From contig NC_065570.1 of assembly GCF_937616625.2 (NCBI RefSeq), positions 52,257,665 to 52,321,664 on the forward strand: 64,000 nt of DNA. The letters run 5' to 3'. Position numbers and translations under genes: made by a program. The notes beneath the pieces are model-generated. The model was not told the DNA's origin. It worked only from the letters and a program-made list of their open reading frames with translations, and made no database searches. Positions 1 through 11,793 of this stretch are shown here, one piece after another. Source of the stretch: Mercurialis annua. Lineage: Eukaryota > Streptophyta > Magnoliopsida > Malpighiales > Euphorbiaceae. Positions within the stretch are counted from its first letter, which is position 1. The number at the start of each line of letters is the position of its first letter.

Positions 1-2036
1 TACTTGCTCATTTATATCCAATGGGAGGTATTCCTATAACCGTGTACTTAATCCATCGTAACATTCCTCATTCGTCGTCATTTCTCGTATCAAACTTCAG
101 GATATGTTTTTCTGTATTGACTATATAGTTTTCTTTCTCTTTTACTCCTATCATAGCTTAACTCTCTTGTATACATCGCTTCCTTGCTTTCTTCGTTTAT
201 CATAACATCCTTGTTCAGGCATCTTTGTTCGTAACATATTACGTATTCTAAGTGTTACTTACTTCGATCTATTCGCCAGTCCTAAAATATGGAACTCTTA
301 ATTCGTATATGCCTAGTACCATCTTCGTCATGAAACATGTGCCCTTCTTTCACATGCAGCGTTCATGTCTTCCTTTGAAAGTTGTCATTATCAACATCGT
401 ATAGCTATCGTACTATACTCTTTGCGCTTCATCCTTCTTATCCTCATCTCGTGACCTTATACTTCGTATACCTGTCTTTATCCTTTAATTTGTTGGTCAG
501 AATGTACAACCGCACAGCTCGCTACACGAATTTCCAATTTTTTAACATAGTCACGCAATACGCAATCCATCCTTTGACTTTATTCATCTTATATGTCACC
601 CTATCCACATCTGATACATATCTTACATTCTTACTTACTATACTCTCACAGTATGTTGACTAGGTTGGCCTTTTCTAATTGTATTAATCCTCCGTCAGCA
701 TTCTTATGAAAGTTGTTGCTTAATCCTCCATTCAACGATCGCAGCGGTCAATTCCTAATCAATCTTGTTAGGAATATTGTACTCCGATATTAAACCGATC
801 TGACGGTTCAATCAAAAGATATATTGGTTTAACAATCTTCTGACGTCGCGTAAAACTTGCGTTATCCATACATAGAGATTGTCTCCACATCTTTAATGTT
901 CAACCAATAATAGTTTTCTAAGTTCAATCATCCTCTTCCATACTTCTATCGTCTTATAACATATAGAGTTCTAATTACCTCGTTCAAGATAAAGACATCT
1001 TAGTTCACTAGTCAATGAATTTCACTTCCTCATTCAAGCGTATCTTGTCTTTCTATGTTATAATAGGTCTTAGACCTACGACTATCTTCGTATCTTCCTA
1101 AAGCATAACTTCTTATACGCGTTCGCTGTATTTTCAAGAGTCGCTTATAGGTAGATCTCGAACATTTCCCCTTCGTTACAGAGTTCTAGTTTAGGTCTAC
1201 TCACATCAAAACAATTATGGTTGCAACCATTTCAAAATCTTTGAAATCCAAAGAAATTAGCTCTTTTGTAAAATTTATATTCAAATTCTTTAAGCATTAG
1301 TATAATTGTGCACTAGGGCGATGACGTCTCTCATCCCCAAAGAGTTGCCATAACTTACCTTTCATATAAACATAATGCATATGATGCATGTCCTACTAAT
1401 GTATGAATTCAGTTCTATTCTTTTCATTTAATGTGTATGTAGTGATGCAATTCTATTCATGTCATGGCAATAGTATATTATTACTATATCGAATCTAGGC
1501 ACAATTATACTTTCAAATCATTAAAACAGTTAATCTTTGTAAATCACAAATCTTTCACCTTGTAAGTTCTCTAAACCTTAAACTCTGTAACTTGGGAAAT
1601 TCTTCCATTCCTCTGAATCCACGTTTCATTATCGATCATCTAGTAGCGCTTATATCGCATAACTTTAATGGTATCACAATACCATATGATACTTAGCACG
1701 CTAGCCTCGTCATCGCGTTGCATAATGTCGAATGTCCACCTCGTACGTGATCATATGCAACGATCATATAATATATCGATTATTCTTACATAAGCAGAAT
1801 ACTTTCGCATACGTATATCGTATAACAATCCTATCGATCGTACTAACAGACTCAGATCGTAGGGAGAGGAGTTAAAATCTAAAGATCAACGAAAACTGAT
1901 CAAGACATGACTCGAATCCCTATGTGCTGCAGTAGTTCCTAGGTAGACTCACACATAAAACAGTGGTATCCTGAACCAACTGTTTGAAATCACATATTAG
2001 CAGAGGTAACTGGACCAACTGCTCTGATACCACAAT
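1..2036 (-). mobile_element. Internal region of LTR retrotransposon copy A, cut by the window start
   Basis: This stretch matches the internal part of LARD-1 at about 36940-38969 almost throughout, with scattered substitutions. It abuts an LTR at 2037. The tRNA-iMet primer-binding complement lies next to that LTR, so the element reads on the minus strand and this is the part just downstream of its 5' LTR. No gag or pol reading frame is visible; only short unrelated ORFs occur. The other LTR lies outside the window. Confidence 0.85.
2021..2032 (-). other. Primer-binding site of copy A
   Basis: The minus strand reads TGGTATCAGAGC, the standard plant initiator-Met tRNA primer site. It is separated from the LTR by four bases. 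It fixes the element's orientation as minus. Confidence 0.85.
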
Positions 2037-2879
2037 TGTCACGACCCAATTTATTGAGCCGAGACCGGCGCTAGGGAACGGGAGTGGTAGCTCCGGAACC
2101 CGTAGCAAGCCTAAAACCACTATAAATTTTTCGCGAATTATTATTATAGACTAGGGTCTTACCGAGCGACATCTCTTGTCCAGCTCTGCCCTGTCTCTAA
2201 TTATATTCTAGACCAATTCCACTCATGGCAATTGGTTAAGGAAATCAAACGGTTAAAATACGATCTTCATTAATAAATAGTTATATACGTATACTTTTAT
2301 ATCAAATCAGAGTTGCCCATTTAAATATACCGTTTGAATTTAAACCTGACATTACATATAGACATCTACCGACTACTGCAGCTCTACGAGGAAAACATCC
2401 TTTGACATACTCTTTCACTATCATAGACTTCCGGAAGAAGGAAAGGAAGTCCATCCTTTAAATCGCTTTGACCTGAAAGAAAGACTGTGAGGGGTCAGTA
2501 TATGGGGATATACTGAGTGAGTTTATACATTTACTAATAAGTATCCATATAAAACATAACGCATAAAACAATGCAATAACGTTCAAACCTCGTGTAGCCA
2601 AGTACAGGATCCGATTGAAACCCTAATCCTCAAATATATTAAACGTATACACTCAGAGGAAAACTTATCCAATAGTCCGACCCGGGAGTATTCACACTCT
2701 ACCACGTCAGTCGCGACAATTCTCTTAATCCCAGTGGTGGGTCTAACCCACTAGATACGGGGCTCAGGTTACACTGTAACCGAGTTCACTCTCGTATCAC
2801 AATCATACATCTGCCTTCAGAATTCGTGTACTTAATCGTATTCACAACTGTATCAAATCAAAACTGGTGATCACACAGT

Positions 2880-2898
2880 CCTATTGCCGCTCAATAGG
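2880..2898. other. Conserved LTR stem-loop (copy A)
   Basis: CCTATTG, a five-base loop CCGCT, then CAATAGG. The stem is the same as in LARD-1, but the loop differs. Confidence 0.6.
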
Positions 2899-3429
2899 TA
2901 GCACGTTCCATCGGATCAATACTAGTTTCAAATCAAGCATAAGTGCAATTCATATAAAGCTTTAATATAAAAATCATGCAATTCAAACAGAAAGCAATAT
3001 AAAATAATTGCTTGAATAAATACTTTAAAAGCAAATTGTATAAACTCACAGTGACCGCTTATTCCAAAAATACTCTGGCGCTCAGAAACGTCTACCTTCC
3101 CGAGCTCCTGGTCCAGCGGCTTCTTGCCTCGCCGGATCTAAAACTATTTTAAAAATAATTGACTTGTATTAAATCCTATTCTAAGATTGACTCTAGACTC
3201 GAGACACGACATACTACTTATATTAACCGTCGTGCTTCTCACGTATTTTCTGATAAACGATTTTTAACTCGTTTACAGATCGAATATCATATCTAGATCA
3301 ATTCCCGTTTAACCTCTTTAGGTTAACGGCTCAAACTAATCGATAATTAATCAATTACTAATTGATTTCAAATCTCGCTATGCGTGTATAGTAAATTTTT
3401 TCTTAACACGAGTCAATCGGCAAAATTAC

Positions 3430-3640
3430 AGTGCGGGCGAGTCGCCGACTCGGGCAGGCTGCGGACGCACGCCCCGCATATGCGGGCGCGTCGCCCGTCT
3501 ATGCGGGCGCGTCGCCCGTCTATGCGGGCGCATCGCCCGCGTAGTATGCGGGCGCATCGCCCGCCTATGCGGGCGCGCCGCCGCCATACGCGGGCGCACG
3601 CCCCGCTTCGCGGGCGTGCCGCACACACCGTCCCGGACGA
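3430..3640. repeat. GC-rich palindrome array inside the copy A LTR
   Basis: About six tandem units built on CGGGCG-cgt-CGCCCG, usually preceded by TATG, in a sequence that is otherwise AT-rich. Alignment of the flanks shows this is the same slot that holds the GTACACG palindrome array in LARD-1. The overlapping ORFs on both strands (Arg/Ala-rich, repetitive) are a by-product of the array. Confidence 0.8.
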
Positions 3641-5079
3641 TTTTCCGACGTGCTTTCGATCCAAAAACGCTCTTAACACACGTATAACATATAATCTAAC
3701 TCCAAAACACTTTAATTCAATTCTAATATCTATTAAAACGATATATTAATTTCGTGGCCTAAAATTTTGAATCGATATAACTCAAAATATATCCGTTTAA
3801 ACGAGAAAACGTCAAGCTTACCGTGATTCGCCTCTGGAATACGATCAATTCGAGCTATTAAACGTCGGAAACGGACGAGAAACGGAAACCGCGCGACGAA
3901 CCGTACGAAACGGCGAGAGAGAAGGAAATGAGAAGATGTTTCTGGCGATTCCTTCATCTGAAGGAAATGATATATATATATATGGCCAAATGTCACTTTT
4001 AATCCTTGAACTCTTTAACTTAAACCAATCCTATATTAAACTTTCTATTTTAATTTAACCCTTACTTTAACTCAATTACGTACGTATTATTTATATCCAA
4101 ATAAATAATACGATTCTAAAATTATTATATCCCGTCAATAATCCTCTAATTTCTATTCTTGAGGCTTAATTGGCTAATTTACATTTTAGCCCTTAAACTT
4201 CTTAAAAATTGCAAATTAACCCAAAACGCATCCGCGTCCAAATTTTAAAAGGTCTCCAATTGACCCGAAACTTTTATCACGACTACTATAAAATATTTCG
4301 CGGATCTTGGCGAAATAATTCTTATCTCGGAATTTATAATTTATTTTATATTAATTTCCGAAGTTATTTTCTGAATTCCTTCTAATCCACTCAATATTTA
4401 TTACTTTAAATTCCCGATATCATTAAATTAAATCCATCTTAACTTAATTTATCGGAATTCACGACACGTGGCACAACTTAATTATTCTAAAATATTTTGG
4501 GGTATTACACGGACCGCTTAAGTACCGACCTCCTTAGACAGAATTTAACTAAATGTAATTAACCGCATAATACGACTTGTTATATTTTGCATTAACAAGA
4601 CATCATTAACATAAACCTAAGGATCTTTAAAACTAAATAATTTCATAATACCGTAAATAAATATTGATAGAAAACTTACTTGAATTTCCAAGAGAATTTT
4701 CATTTGAAGTCATGAGTGAAAATTGATTTCTCTCCCTTAACCCTTAATTTCTTAATCACTCTCTTTTAGATGGAGTTAGAGTTGTGTTTTGGTGGTAGAG
4801 AGAGGACCAAAGTTCATGCTATATATAGACATTTCAATTCAATCCGGTACGTCCATCACATAACCAAATCAACGGATGAGATTAATCCATATCATAATAA
4901 TTTATATTAATTTAATTAGACCATAATTAGGTGTCAAATGAATGTTTAAATGCATGACACTTAATGCATAATGTGTCAAATTTATATTGTATATTTGACA
5001 CCTTAATGCCTAATGTGTCATATTAAAACATAATGCATTGTCCAAAACTTTACATTCATGCCATCCCAATAAGAAGAAG

Positions 5080-5252
5080 ACATGTGGTCTCTCTTTCTCT
5101 TTCCCACGTGGTCCCCTTTTCTCTTTCATGTGTCCCCTTCCTCTCTTTCTCTCTCCACGTGGTCCCCCCTTTTTCTCTACTTTTTATCTTTTTCTCTCTC
5201 ATGTGTTTCTCTTTCTCTCTCCCTCTTGCCACGTGGTCCCCCTTTCTCATAC
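5080..5252. repeat. CT-rich array with repeated CACGTGG/CATGTG cores
   Basis: Six blocks of a pyrimidine-rich stretch (TCTCTTTCTCT-like), each punctuated by CCACGTGGTCCCC or CATGTGTCCC. CACGTG is the plant G-box core, but here it looks like part of a repeat unit. ORFs in all three plus frames are low-complexity shadows. Confidence 0.6.
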
Positions 5253-5751
5253 ACACACACACAATATACCTGAATAATTCATTTATATAACATAAATTTT
5301 AAAAACAATATTACTTTTAATTCTAAAAACTTAAATTTATTAAATTTATTAAATTTTAAAAAATATATAAATACATAAATAATACAATTTTTATAAATTA
5401 TTTAATTTTTATGCCATGTATAATTATATATTATGATGTATCTATCATGTATAAATATATATCATGATGTATCTATAAAGTACATTTTAAAAATGTATCT
5501 ATCATGTATAAAATATGTATCAAAAAATATATAAATGAACTTATCGAATTAGTCGGTTGATTCAATTAAATCGATAAAAATTAAAGATAAAAATTAAAAA
5601 GTTTAATTAATTCGGTTAATTAAACTCCAATTTACTATATATAATTCACTTTCTCGATCAAAAGATTTTGGAAAAGATAAATTAATTCACATACGCGTCT
5701 TTTAACTATTTATTTTTTAAATAATAAATTAATAATTATCTGATAAACCTG

Positions 5752-6062
5752 AGATGTATCGAAAATGAATCAAATATGTATCAAAAATGAATCAAATATA
5801 TTTATAAAAAATGAATCAAATGTGTATCAAAAATGAATCAAATATGTATCGGAAATGTTCAAATATATATATAAAAAATACATAATAAAACAAAAAATAT
5901 ATAAAAACAAGAAAAAATATTTTGAACGATCGGATATATATCAAATATGTATCGAAGATGCATCGTACCGGGAATGTATCAAATATGTATCAAATATGTA
6001 TCAGAAATGTATCAAATATATATCGAAAAATGTATCAAATATGTATGAGAGTTGTATCAAAT
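5752..6062 (+). repeat. ATGTATCAAA-type minisatellite
   Basis: About twenty imperfect copies of an 11-13 base unit close to ATGTATCAAAA. A looser version of the same words begins near 5411. The 85-aa ORF here is only the translated repeat. Confidence 0.65.
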
Positions 6063-6547
6063 CTATCTCCAGCATTTTTGTAAATATTTTTTCTAGTATA
6101 GTAGTGAAGTAAAATATTTCAGATTCTTAAATATAAATTAAATAAATAAAACTTCAAAATATAAAAATATTTGATCTGCTTCTTTATCAATTTTTATACT
6201 AAATCCCACGTGGCTATACTAAAAATATATCTGAAATGTACCATACATGTGTACGCTCTAAATTATATACGTTTCATTTCATACAACTGCTTTTAGCAAT
6301 TTTTTCAATTACCGAACTATTAAAAATACCACAAATATTTATTTTTATTAAGTTGTTAACTGGTAATTAAAAATAAAAAATGATTAATTAATTGTAGAAT
6401 GGTTGATTAGAGGGAAATGTAAATCTACTCTTTAATAGTAATTAACCTGACTACTTAAAAGTTAAAGAAAAAAGACTAAATCTTAAAATATAATTTGTTA
6501 AGTAGTGAGTGAGCATTTGTCATTTTCTCCTTCTCATTCTCTTCATA

Positions 6548-6662
6548 AAGGACACCACGTGGGAGAGAGAAAAAGAGAGAACAAATGTCAAGAGAGAGAA
6601 AGAGAGGAGGGGGACCACATGAGAAAAAAAAAGGGATACATGAGAGAGAAAAGCCACGTGTA
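6548..6662. repeat. GA-rich array with CACGTG cores, inverted relative to 5080-5252
   Basis: The reverse complement reads as CT-rich blocks separated by CACGTGG and CATGTGGTCCCC, like 5080-5252. The two arrays face each other across 1.3 kb. Confidence 0.5.
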
Positions 6663-7250
6663 GGCTATTGATAGGGATGATAATAAATTAACATAAAAAA
6701 CATGTGTTTATTCTTGGACATGTGTAAGGTTGAGGAAGATGACAGTAAATGAAAACTAAATAGATTTTGTGCTATTAATTGAAATAATAATGGTAACAAA
6801 GAAATAACTCTAACTAAGATGACAATTGGTGAAAAGGGATTGTGATTTATGACTTTTCTTGTTATTTTCTCTTTTTTATATTATTAATAATATTAGGGTC
6901 TAATTTAAATATAGGCTAAAAATGAAGGATTATTTTAATCTTTTTTTTAATAAAAAGAGGTCAATTTAATGTTTTGGGCACAATTGAAACACAAAATGGC
7001 AAATTAGGGTAAAATTGAAAAAATTCCTACGTCGGGGTATAATTACAAAAGGGGCTAAAGGTGAGGGGGTTTTGAGTGATTGGGTTTTTTTTAATGAGTG
7101 ATCGTGTATTTTTCCACCAAATCAAAAATTTATTTTTGTCAATATTTATTACATATAATTTTTTTTTGCCATATTACATATAATATGGACTGATGTTATT
7201 TAACTTTTTTTATGTATGTCTTTCTATATCATTTGTGGCAATAAAAAAAT

Positions 7251-8306
7251 GGGCTTAATACATCATTTGACCCCTAAACTGTACCATTTTATTCTCCGCG
7301 ACCTCTAAACTAATTTCGTATTCTTTTGGACCTCTTAACTCTTTTTTTTGTTCTATTTAACCCCTCATACGGAATGTGCATACCACGCGCGATGACGTGG
7401 ATAAAATTGCTGACATGGCTTTTCTGACATGGGGTTAAATAGAATAAAAAAAATAGTTAAGAGGTCCAATGGAACACTAAAATAGTTTAGAGGTTATAGG
7501 GAATAAAAGGGTAAGGCTTTTCTGACGTGGATAAAATATTTTTTTTAATTTAAAATAAAAAGTGATGTACTTTACATATTATTTGAAAAAATCATCTAAG
7601 GCTTTAAAAGTCATGAAATTTAGCGTGTTTTCCAAATTTTTCAACAAATTTTAAAAATTCAGAATTGATTTAAAAGTTTGAAATTGCAAAAAATTAAAAG
7701 CTGGTGTATTGAAATTTTTAAAATTGGAAATTTATGAAACACACTAAAAATTATAAATTTTTAAAAAATTTAGTCTTTTTTTAATATTATCACAGTATAG
7801 TAAATTTATATATTTTATAATATCGTTAAAAACATACAAACTTCATTTATCATTATTAAAATGTAAACAAATATTTACATGTACAAGAAGTTATATTATG
7901 TAATTATTTGACTAAATTTTAATATTATTTTATTTTTCTAGAAGATTAAATGGATAAAAATTAAATAATTGTATTTTGGAGAAAGTTAAATGGGGAAAAA
8001 TTAAAAGTTTGAAGGTGTAATAGGAAAATAAAATAAATTCAGGGGTCAAATAGAACAAAATAGTGTAGTTCGTGTGTTCAATAGAACAATTTATGTTTTT
8101 TAATTATCCTTCACGCGCTTCAAAGCGTTTGAAAACACGCGCTTTTGCCACGTTGGAGGAAAAAGGTCCGATCGGCAATAAAGTTGCAGTTGACGGGTTA
8201 AATAGAACAAAAAATAAAGTTAACAGGTCCAATAGAATATCAAATTAGTTTAAGAGTCTCAGAGAATAAAAGTGTATAGTTTAGGGGTTAAATGATGTAT
8301 TAAGCC
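7251..8306. mobile_element. Non-autonomous Mutator-type element with 9-bp target duplication
   Basis: The ends are inverted copies starting GGGCTTAATACATCATTTG, and the similarity extends about 100 bases inwards. The 9-base word TAAAAAAAT stands directly outside both ends (7242-7250 and 8307-8315). A 9-bp duplication with long TIRs is characteristic of Mutator-like elements. No transposase frame is present. Confidence 0.75.
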
Positions 8307-8316
8307 TAAAAAAATA

Positions 8317-8514
8317 GATTGAGATTCCCTCAAGTTCAAAATGAACTTGAGGGGGTCATATTCATGATCTACACCGTTCATTATAAAATGAATGGTGTAG
8401 ATAAAAAAGGTATAATTTTAATTAAATTAATCTATGCCGTTCATTATAGAATGAACGGTGTAGATCGTGAATATGACCCCCTCAAGTTCATTTGAATTTG
8501 AGGGAATCCCAATC
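8317..8514. mobile_element. Palindromic MITE
   Basis: About 200 bases that fold nearly end to end: the arms begin GATTGRGATTCCCTCAA and also contain GATCTACACCGTTCATT. It is flanked by CTAAAAAAAT on both sides, so it probably inserted into the target duplication of the element at 7251-8306. Superfamily not certain. Confidence 0.65.
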
Positions 8515-8819
8515 CTAAAAAAATGGATGATTTAAAAGATGTGTTTTATTTTTAAAAGGAAATTTGGCGAATGAAATAGTGTCACATAAGCAATATTATA
8601 TAGCTCAAAAACATATTTTAAATCATCCACTCTTTTAATCCATTCCTTCAAAAACCTACTTTTAATTTATTTACTCTTTTATTGACACGTAATGTGGATA
8701 AAAAAAAAGAATTAAAGGAGGGATTATATAGCTTTACTCATTAGTGTATGCCTAAAACTAATAAAACATGTGTTAATAAATTATAAAATTGGATATGAGT
8801 GTAAGATTATAAAAAAATA

Positions 8820-9830
8820 TTAAATAAAAACTGAATGTGAAATAAACATAAGTTGTATAGAAATTTAAAGTGAATTTTAAATAAAAAAAATTACAATCTG
8901 ATTATAAATTTAAAAAATATTAATTTAATTTAAATAACTTATTAAAATTTTATAATGTTAAAAATAAATTTAACGTAGACTCAATCTAAACTGAATGTTA
9001 ACTGACATAAAGAAAATTCTTAATAAATTGATTACAAATCTAAAGTTAATTTAATCTAATTAAAATACTTTATTAAAATTTATAGCACCAAAAATAAATT
9101 AGAAAATAATAATAATAAATTAATAGTAAACCAAAAGTTTATTAAGAGCTTATTTTAGGTTAATTTACGTTCAATTTACTTTACGTTTATTATAAATTTA
9201 TATCAATATGCTTTCAGTAAAATTTTAATTAGTTTATTTATAATTTTATTTTCTATATACTAGTAATTTTTAGTAAATTATTTTAGTTAGACAAAGTTTA
9301 CTTTAATTTTTTAATCAGTATACAAAAAGTTGATTTTAAATTAATTTACTTTAAGTTTACATTCAGATTACTATTTGTATAATCATAATTAGTTTAATTT
9401 CATTTTAATTCAGTTTACTGTCAGTTTATATTTCACTTTGTAAGTTTATTTTTAGTATTATAAATTTTTAATCAATTATTTTACTCAGACTAAATTCACT
9501 TTAAATATATAACTAATTTATAAATATTTATTTTTATGTTTGTTTACTTTAAATTCACATTCAGTTTGAATCTACTTTAAATTTATATTCAATTTATTTT
9601 CAATAAAATTTAGTTAGTTTACTTTCAATTTACTTTCATGCTATTAATTTATTTTAGTATCATAATTTTTTAATAAATTATTTTAGTTAGACTAAATTTA
9701 TTCTAGGTTTATAATCTGTTTACTAAGAGTTTAATTAAGTTAGTTTACTTTAATTTTATAATTGGTTCACTTTTACTAAAAAAAATTAATTAGTTTATCT
9801 TTAGTCTACTATTCGTTTATGTTGAAACAA
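8820..9830. repeat. Degenerate ~200-bp repeats in two opposing orientations
   Basis: The word TTATTTTASTYAGAC recurs at 9278, 9476 and 9678, a spacing of about 200 bases. Its reverse complement is recognisable near 8925 and 9055. The region is very AT-rich and has no coding sequence. Confidence 0.5.
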
Positions 9831-11793
9831 TTAAATAAAATAAAATAAAATTATTGAATGGATAATATGGCTGAGTTACAGACTAAGTTGCTTTTTGAAG
9901 ATGTTTTGTTACACTTCCAAAGGGTACAAGACAAACGATCAACCACGTCATTTTCAGGATAAAACAGCCGCTCTTTCAAATAGGTACTGCAATGTACCGA
10001 ACCATTCTGATAACATTCAAATTGAATAACTACTTTAGAGAATTCTAATAAAGAGTTTTTGTTTTATCAAAATTTATTCAAAACTTGCAACCTTTTCAAA
10101 TGAATTTTTGGTAGTATATTTACAGGTAAAAATATTGTAACAGTAATAACATTAATAGTAGTATTGATTACAAAAAATAAATAATGGTGGTTATAAAAAT
10201 ATTAACAATGTTATATCTATAAATAACATTAATAATTATTAAAATGTTTATGAATTCATGCTAAAATTAAAAGGGTATATTGACCAAAAACAGTTACGAT
10301 ATAAATATTACAACATTCAAAAATAACAGTTGTAATAAGTGGCATGTCCGAACTGAACTAGCCAGCCGACTAGATGGACAACTGGATGGACGGTATATGT
10401 GTATGGTGGTTCCATTACAATGTGGATCCTAACCTATTCATAAAATTGGGTACCTTTTGGAGCAAAAATCAAATAACAATGTTCAACAATATAAGCTCAT
10501 AAAAATGTTTTTACTTTATCATGTGGAATTTCTACTCTTGATATTTTCATATTTGCTTCAAATTCAATAAAAATCAACAATTTATTTTTCACTTTATACG
10601 TCTTCAATGGGTCTGTTCATTTTTTTAGGAGAGTATGCTATAAGAAGCGAAGCTCCATATTCTCGACAAGTCGCTTATAGATCGGTTAGGTTCCGCTATT
10701 TTACAATTTTCCGATAGCGTCCATTTCCATCAGCTTGCTACTGAGAGCGTGAAGTTTGGGATGTGTAGTCGCTTTAGCAAAGTTCGAGAGCTGTAAATAC
10801 AGTCATCGAATAGGGATTTTTTAACCAACAAAAGAGTCACCCAAATACATATACGATTCATATATTGAAACTACGATCTTGAAACCGCTCGATCCTTGAA
10901 ATTCAAACTTTTGAAGCCTCATCTTCAATAAAAATCCAAAAGTTGTCTAATAGAAAATCATAAAAATAGCCGAATTTTTAAGATTTAAAGACTTATATTT
11001 TAAGTTTGGGACAGAAAACTTTCAAATTTTTTGATCGGGTTGAAAATCCTTCAAACCAAAAAAAAAAAAACTCCATCAATAAATTTTTGGAAAAAAAACT
11101 ACTAGACAAAATTAGGAGTGGTTTTCCGATCTCCACAATCACCTCCTCTAAAATAGGGTCCTTCAATTATCTAATATGAGAAGATCCATCAAGTATGAAT
11201 TTTTCTTAGGTATAGATAATAAAGATTGACAGATACAGGAGATAGTTTTCCAATTTTTTAGCTGAAAAATTACCTCAAAAATTAATTTTAGTTTTGTAAT
11301 TTTCAGAGAGAAGGTTGTTTTTACTTTTAGAGAGAGAGTTATTAATGGCTTAGCATTGAGTATAGTATGTTCACGTTAATTACAGATGGATAATTTGAAG
11401 AAATGACGACTGAAATCCTAGATGAAGTCGCATGACTTCTATAAAGTGGCATAAAAATTCCCTTAATTATATCCAATTATTAGTATAAATACGATTAACA
11501 AAAATCAATAATTGAATAATTAAATATTTATTTAACATTTCATACATAACAAATCGATCAGACACACATCACATTCAAGCATTTTCACAAATAAAAGTCC
11601 TTAATATTTAATTTGTAAGATAAAAAGATGAACCAAAGTCTACACATTCAGAAAAAGAAGCAGAGAAGATTATAATACAAAAGAAAATGTCTCACATTAG
11701 ATGAATGGATATTATTATTCATTTCCTAGCATAGAGCACAAGATCAAACATCGAATTTATTCATAATATTTATAAGAATATGAAACCTGAAGT
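9831..11793. other. Gene-free interval downstream of the 2OG oxygenase gene
   Basis: I see no gene. The part next to 11794 should include the 3' UTR of the oxygenase gene, but I could not fix a poly(A) signal. A 31-codon frame at 9867 has no recognisable features. Confidence 0.5.

Larger units (their letters stand above)
2037..4509 (-). repeat. 5' LTR of copy A (LARD-1 family)
   Basis: The LTR runs from TGTCACGACCC to GGGGTATTACA on the plus strand, so it has the usual TG...CA ends on both strands. It aligns along its length with the LARD-1 LTRs but is visibly older. It lacks about 88 bases that LARD-1 carries between two CGCGAAT repeats (39067-39155), and it carries a different palindrome array at 3430-3640. 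It contains the conserved stem-loop at 2880-2898. Short ORFs over the GC-rich array are not genes. Confidence 0.85.
4510..7241. other. Gene-free AT-rich interval
   Basis: No protein-coding exon or RNA gene recognised. The only structure seen is the CT-rich CACGTG array (5080-5252), the ATGTATCAAA minisatellite (5752-6062) and an opposite-facing CACGTG array (6548-6662), which are entered separately. Confidence 0.6.

Noticed and set aside
3384..3749. Arg/His/Ala-rich frames on both strands (121, 88 and 66 codons)
   Set aside because: They are translations of the palindrome array in the copy A LTR and have no counterpart in LARD-1, where the array word differs.
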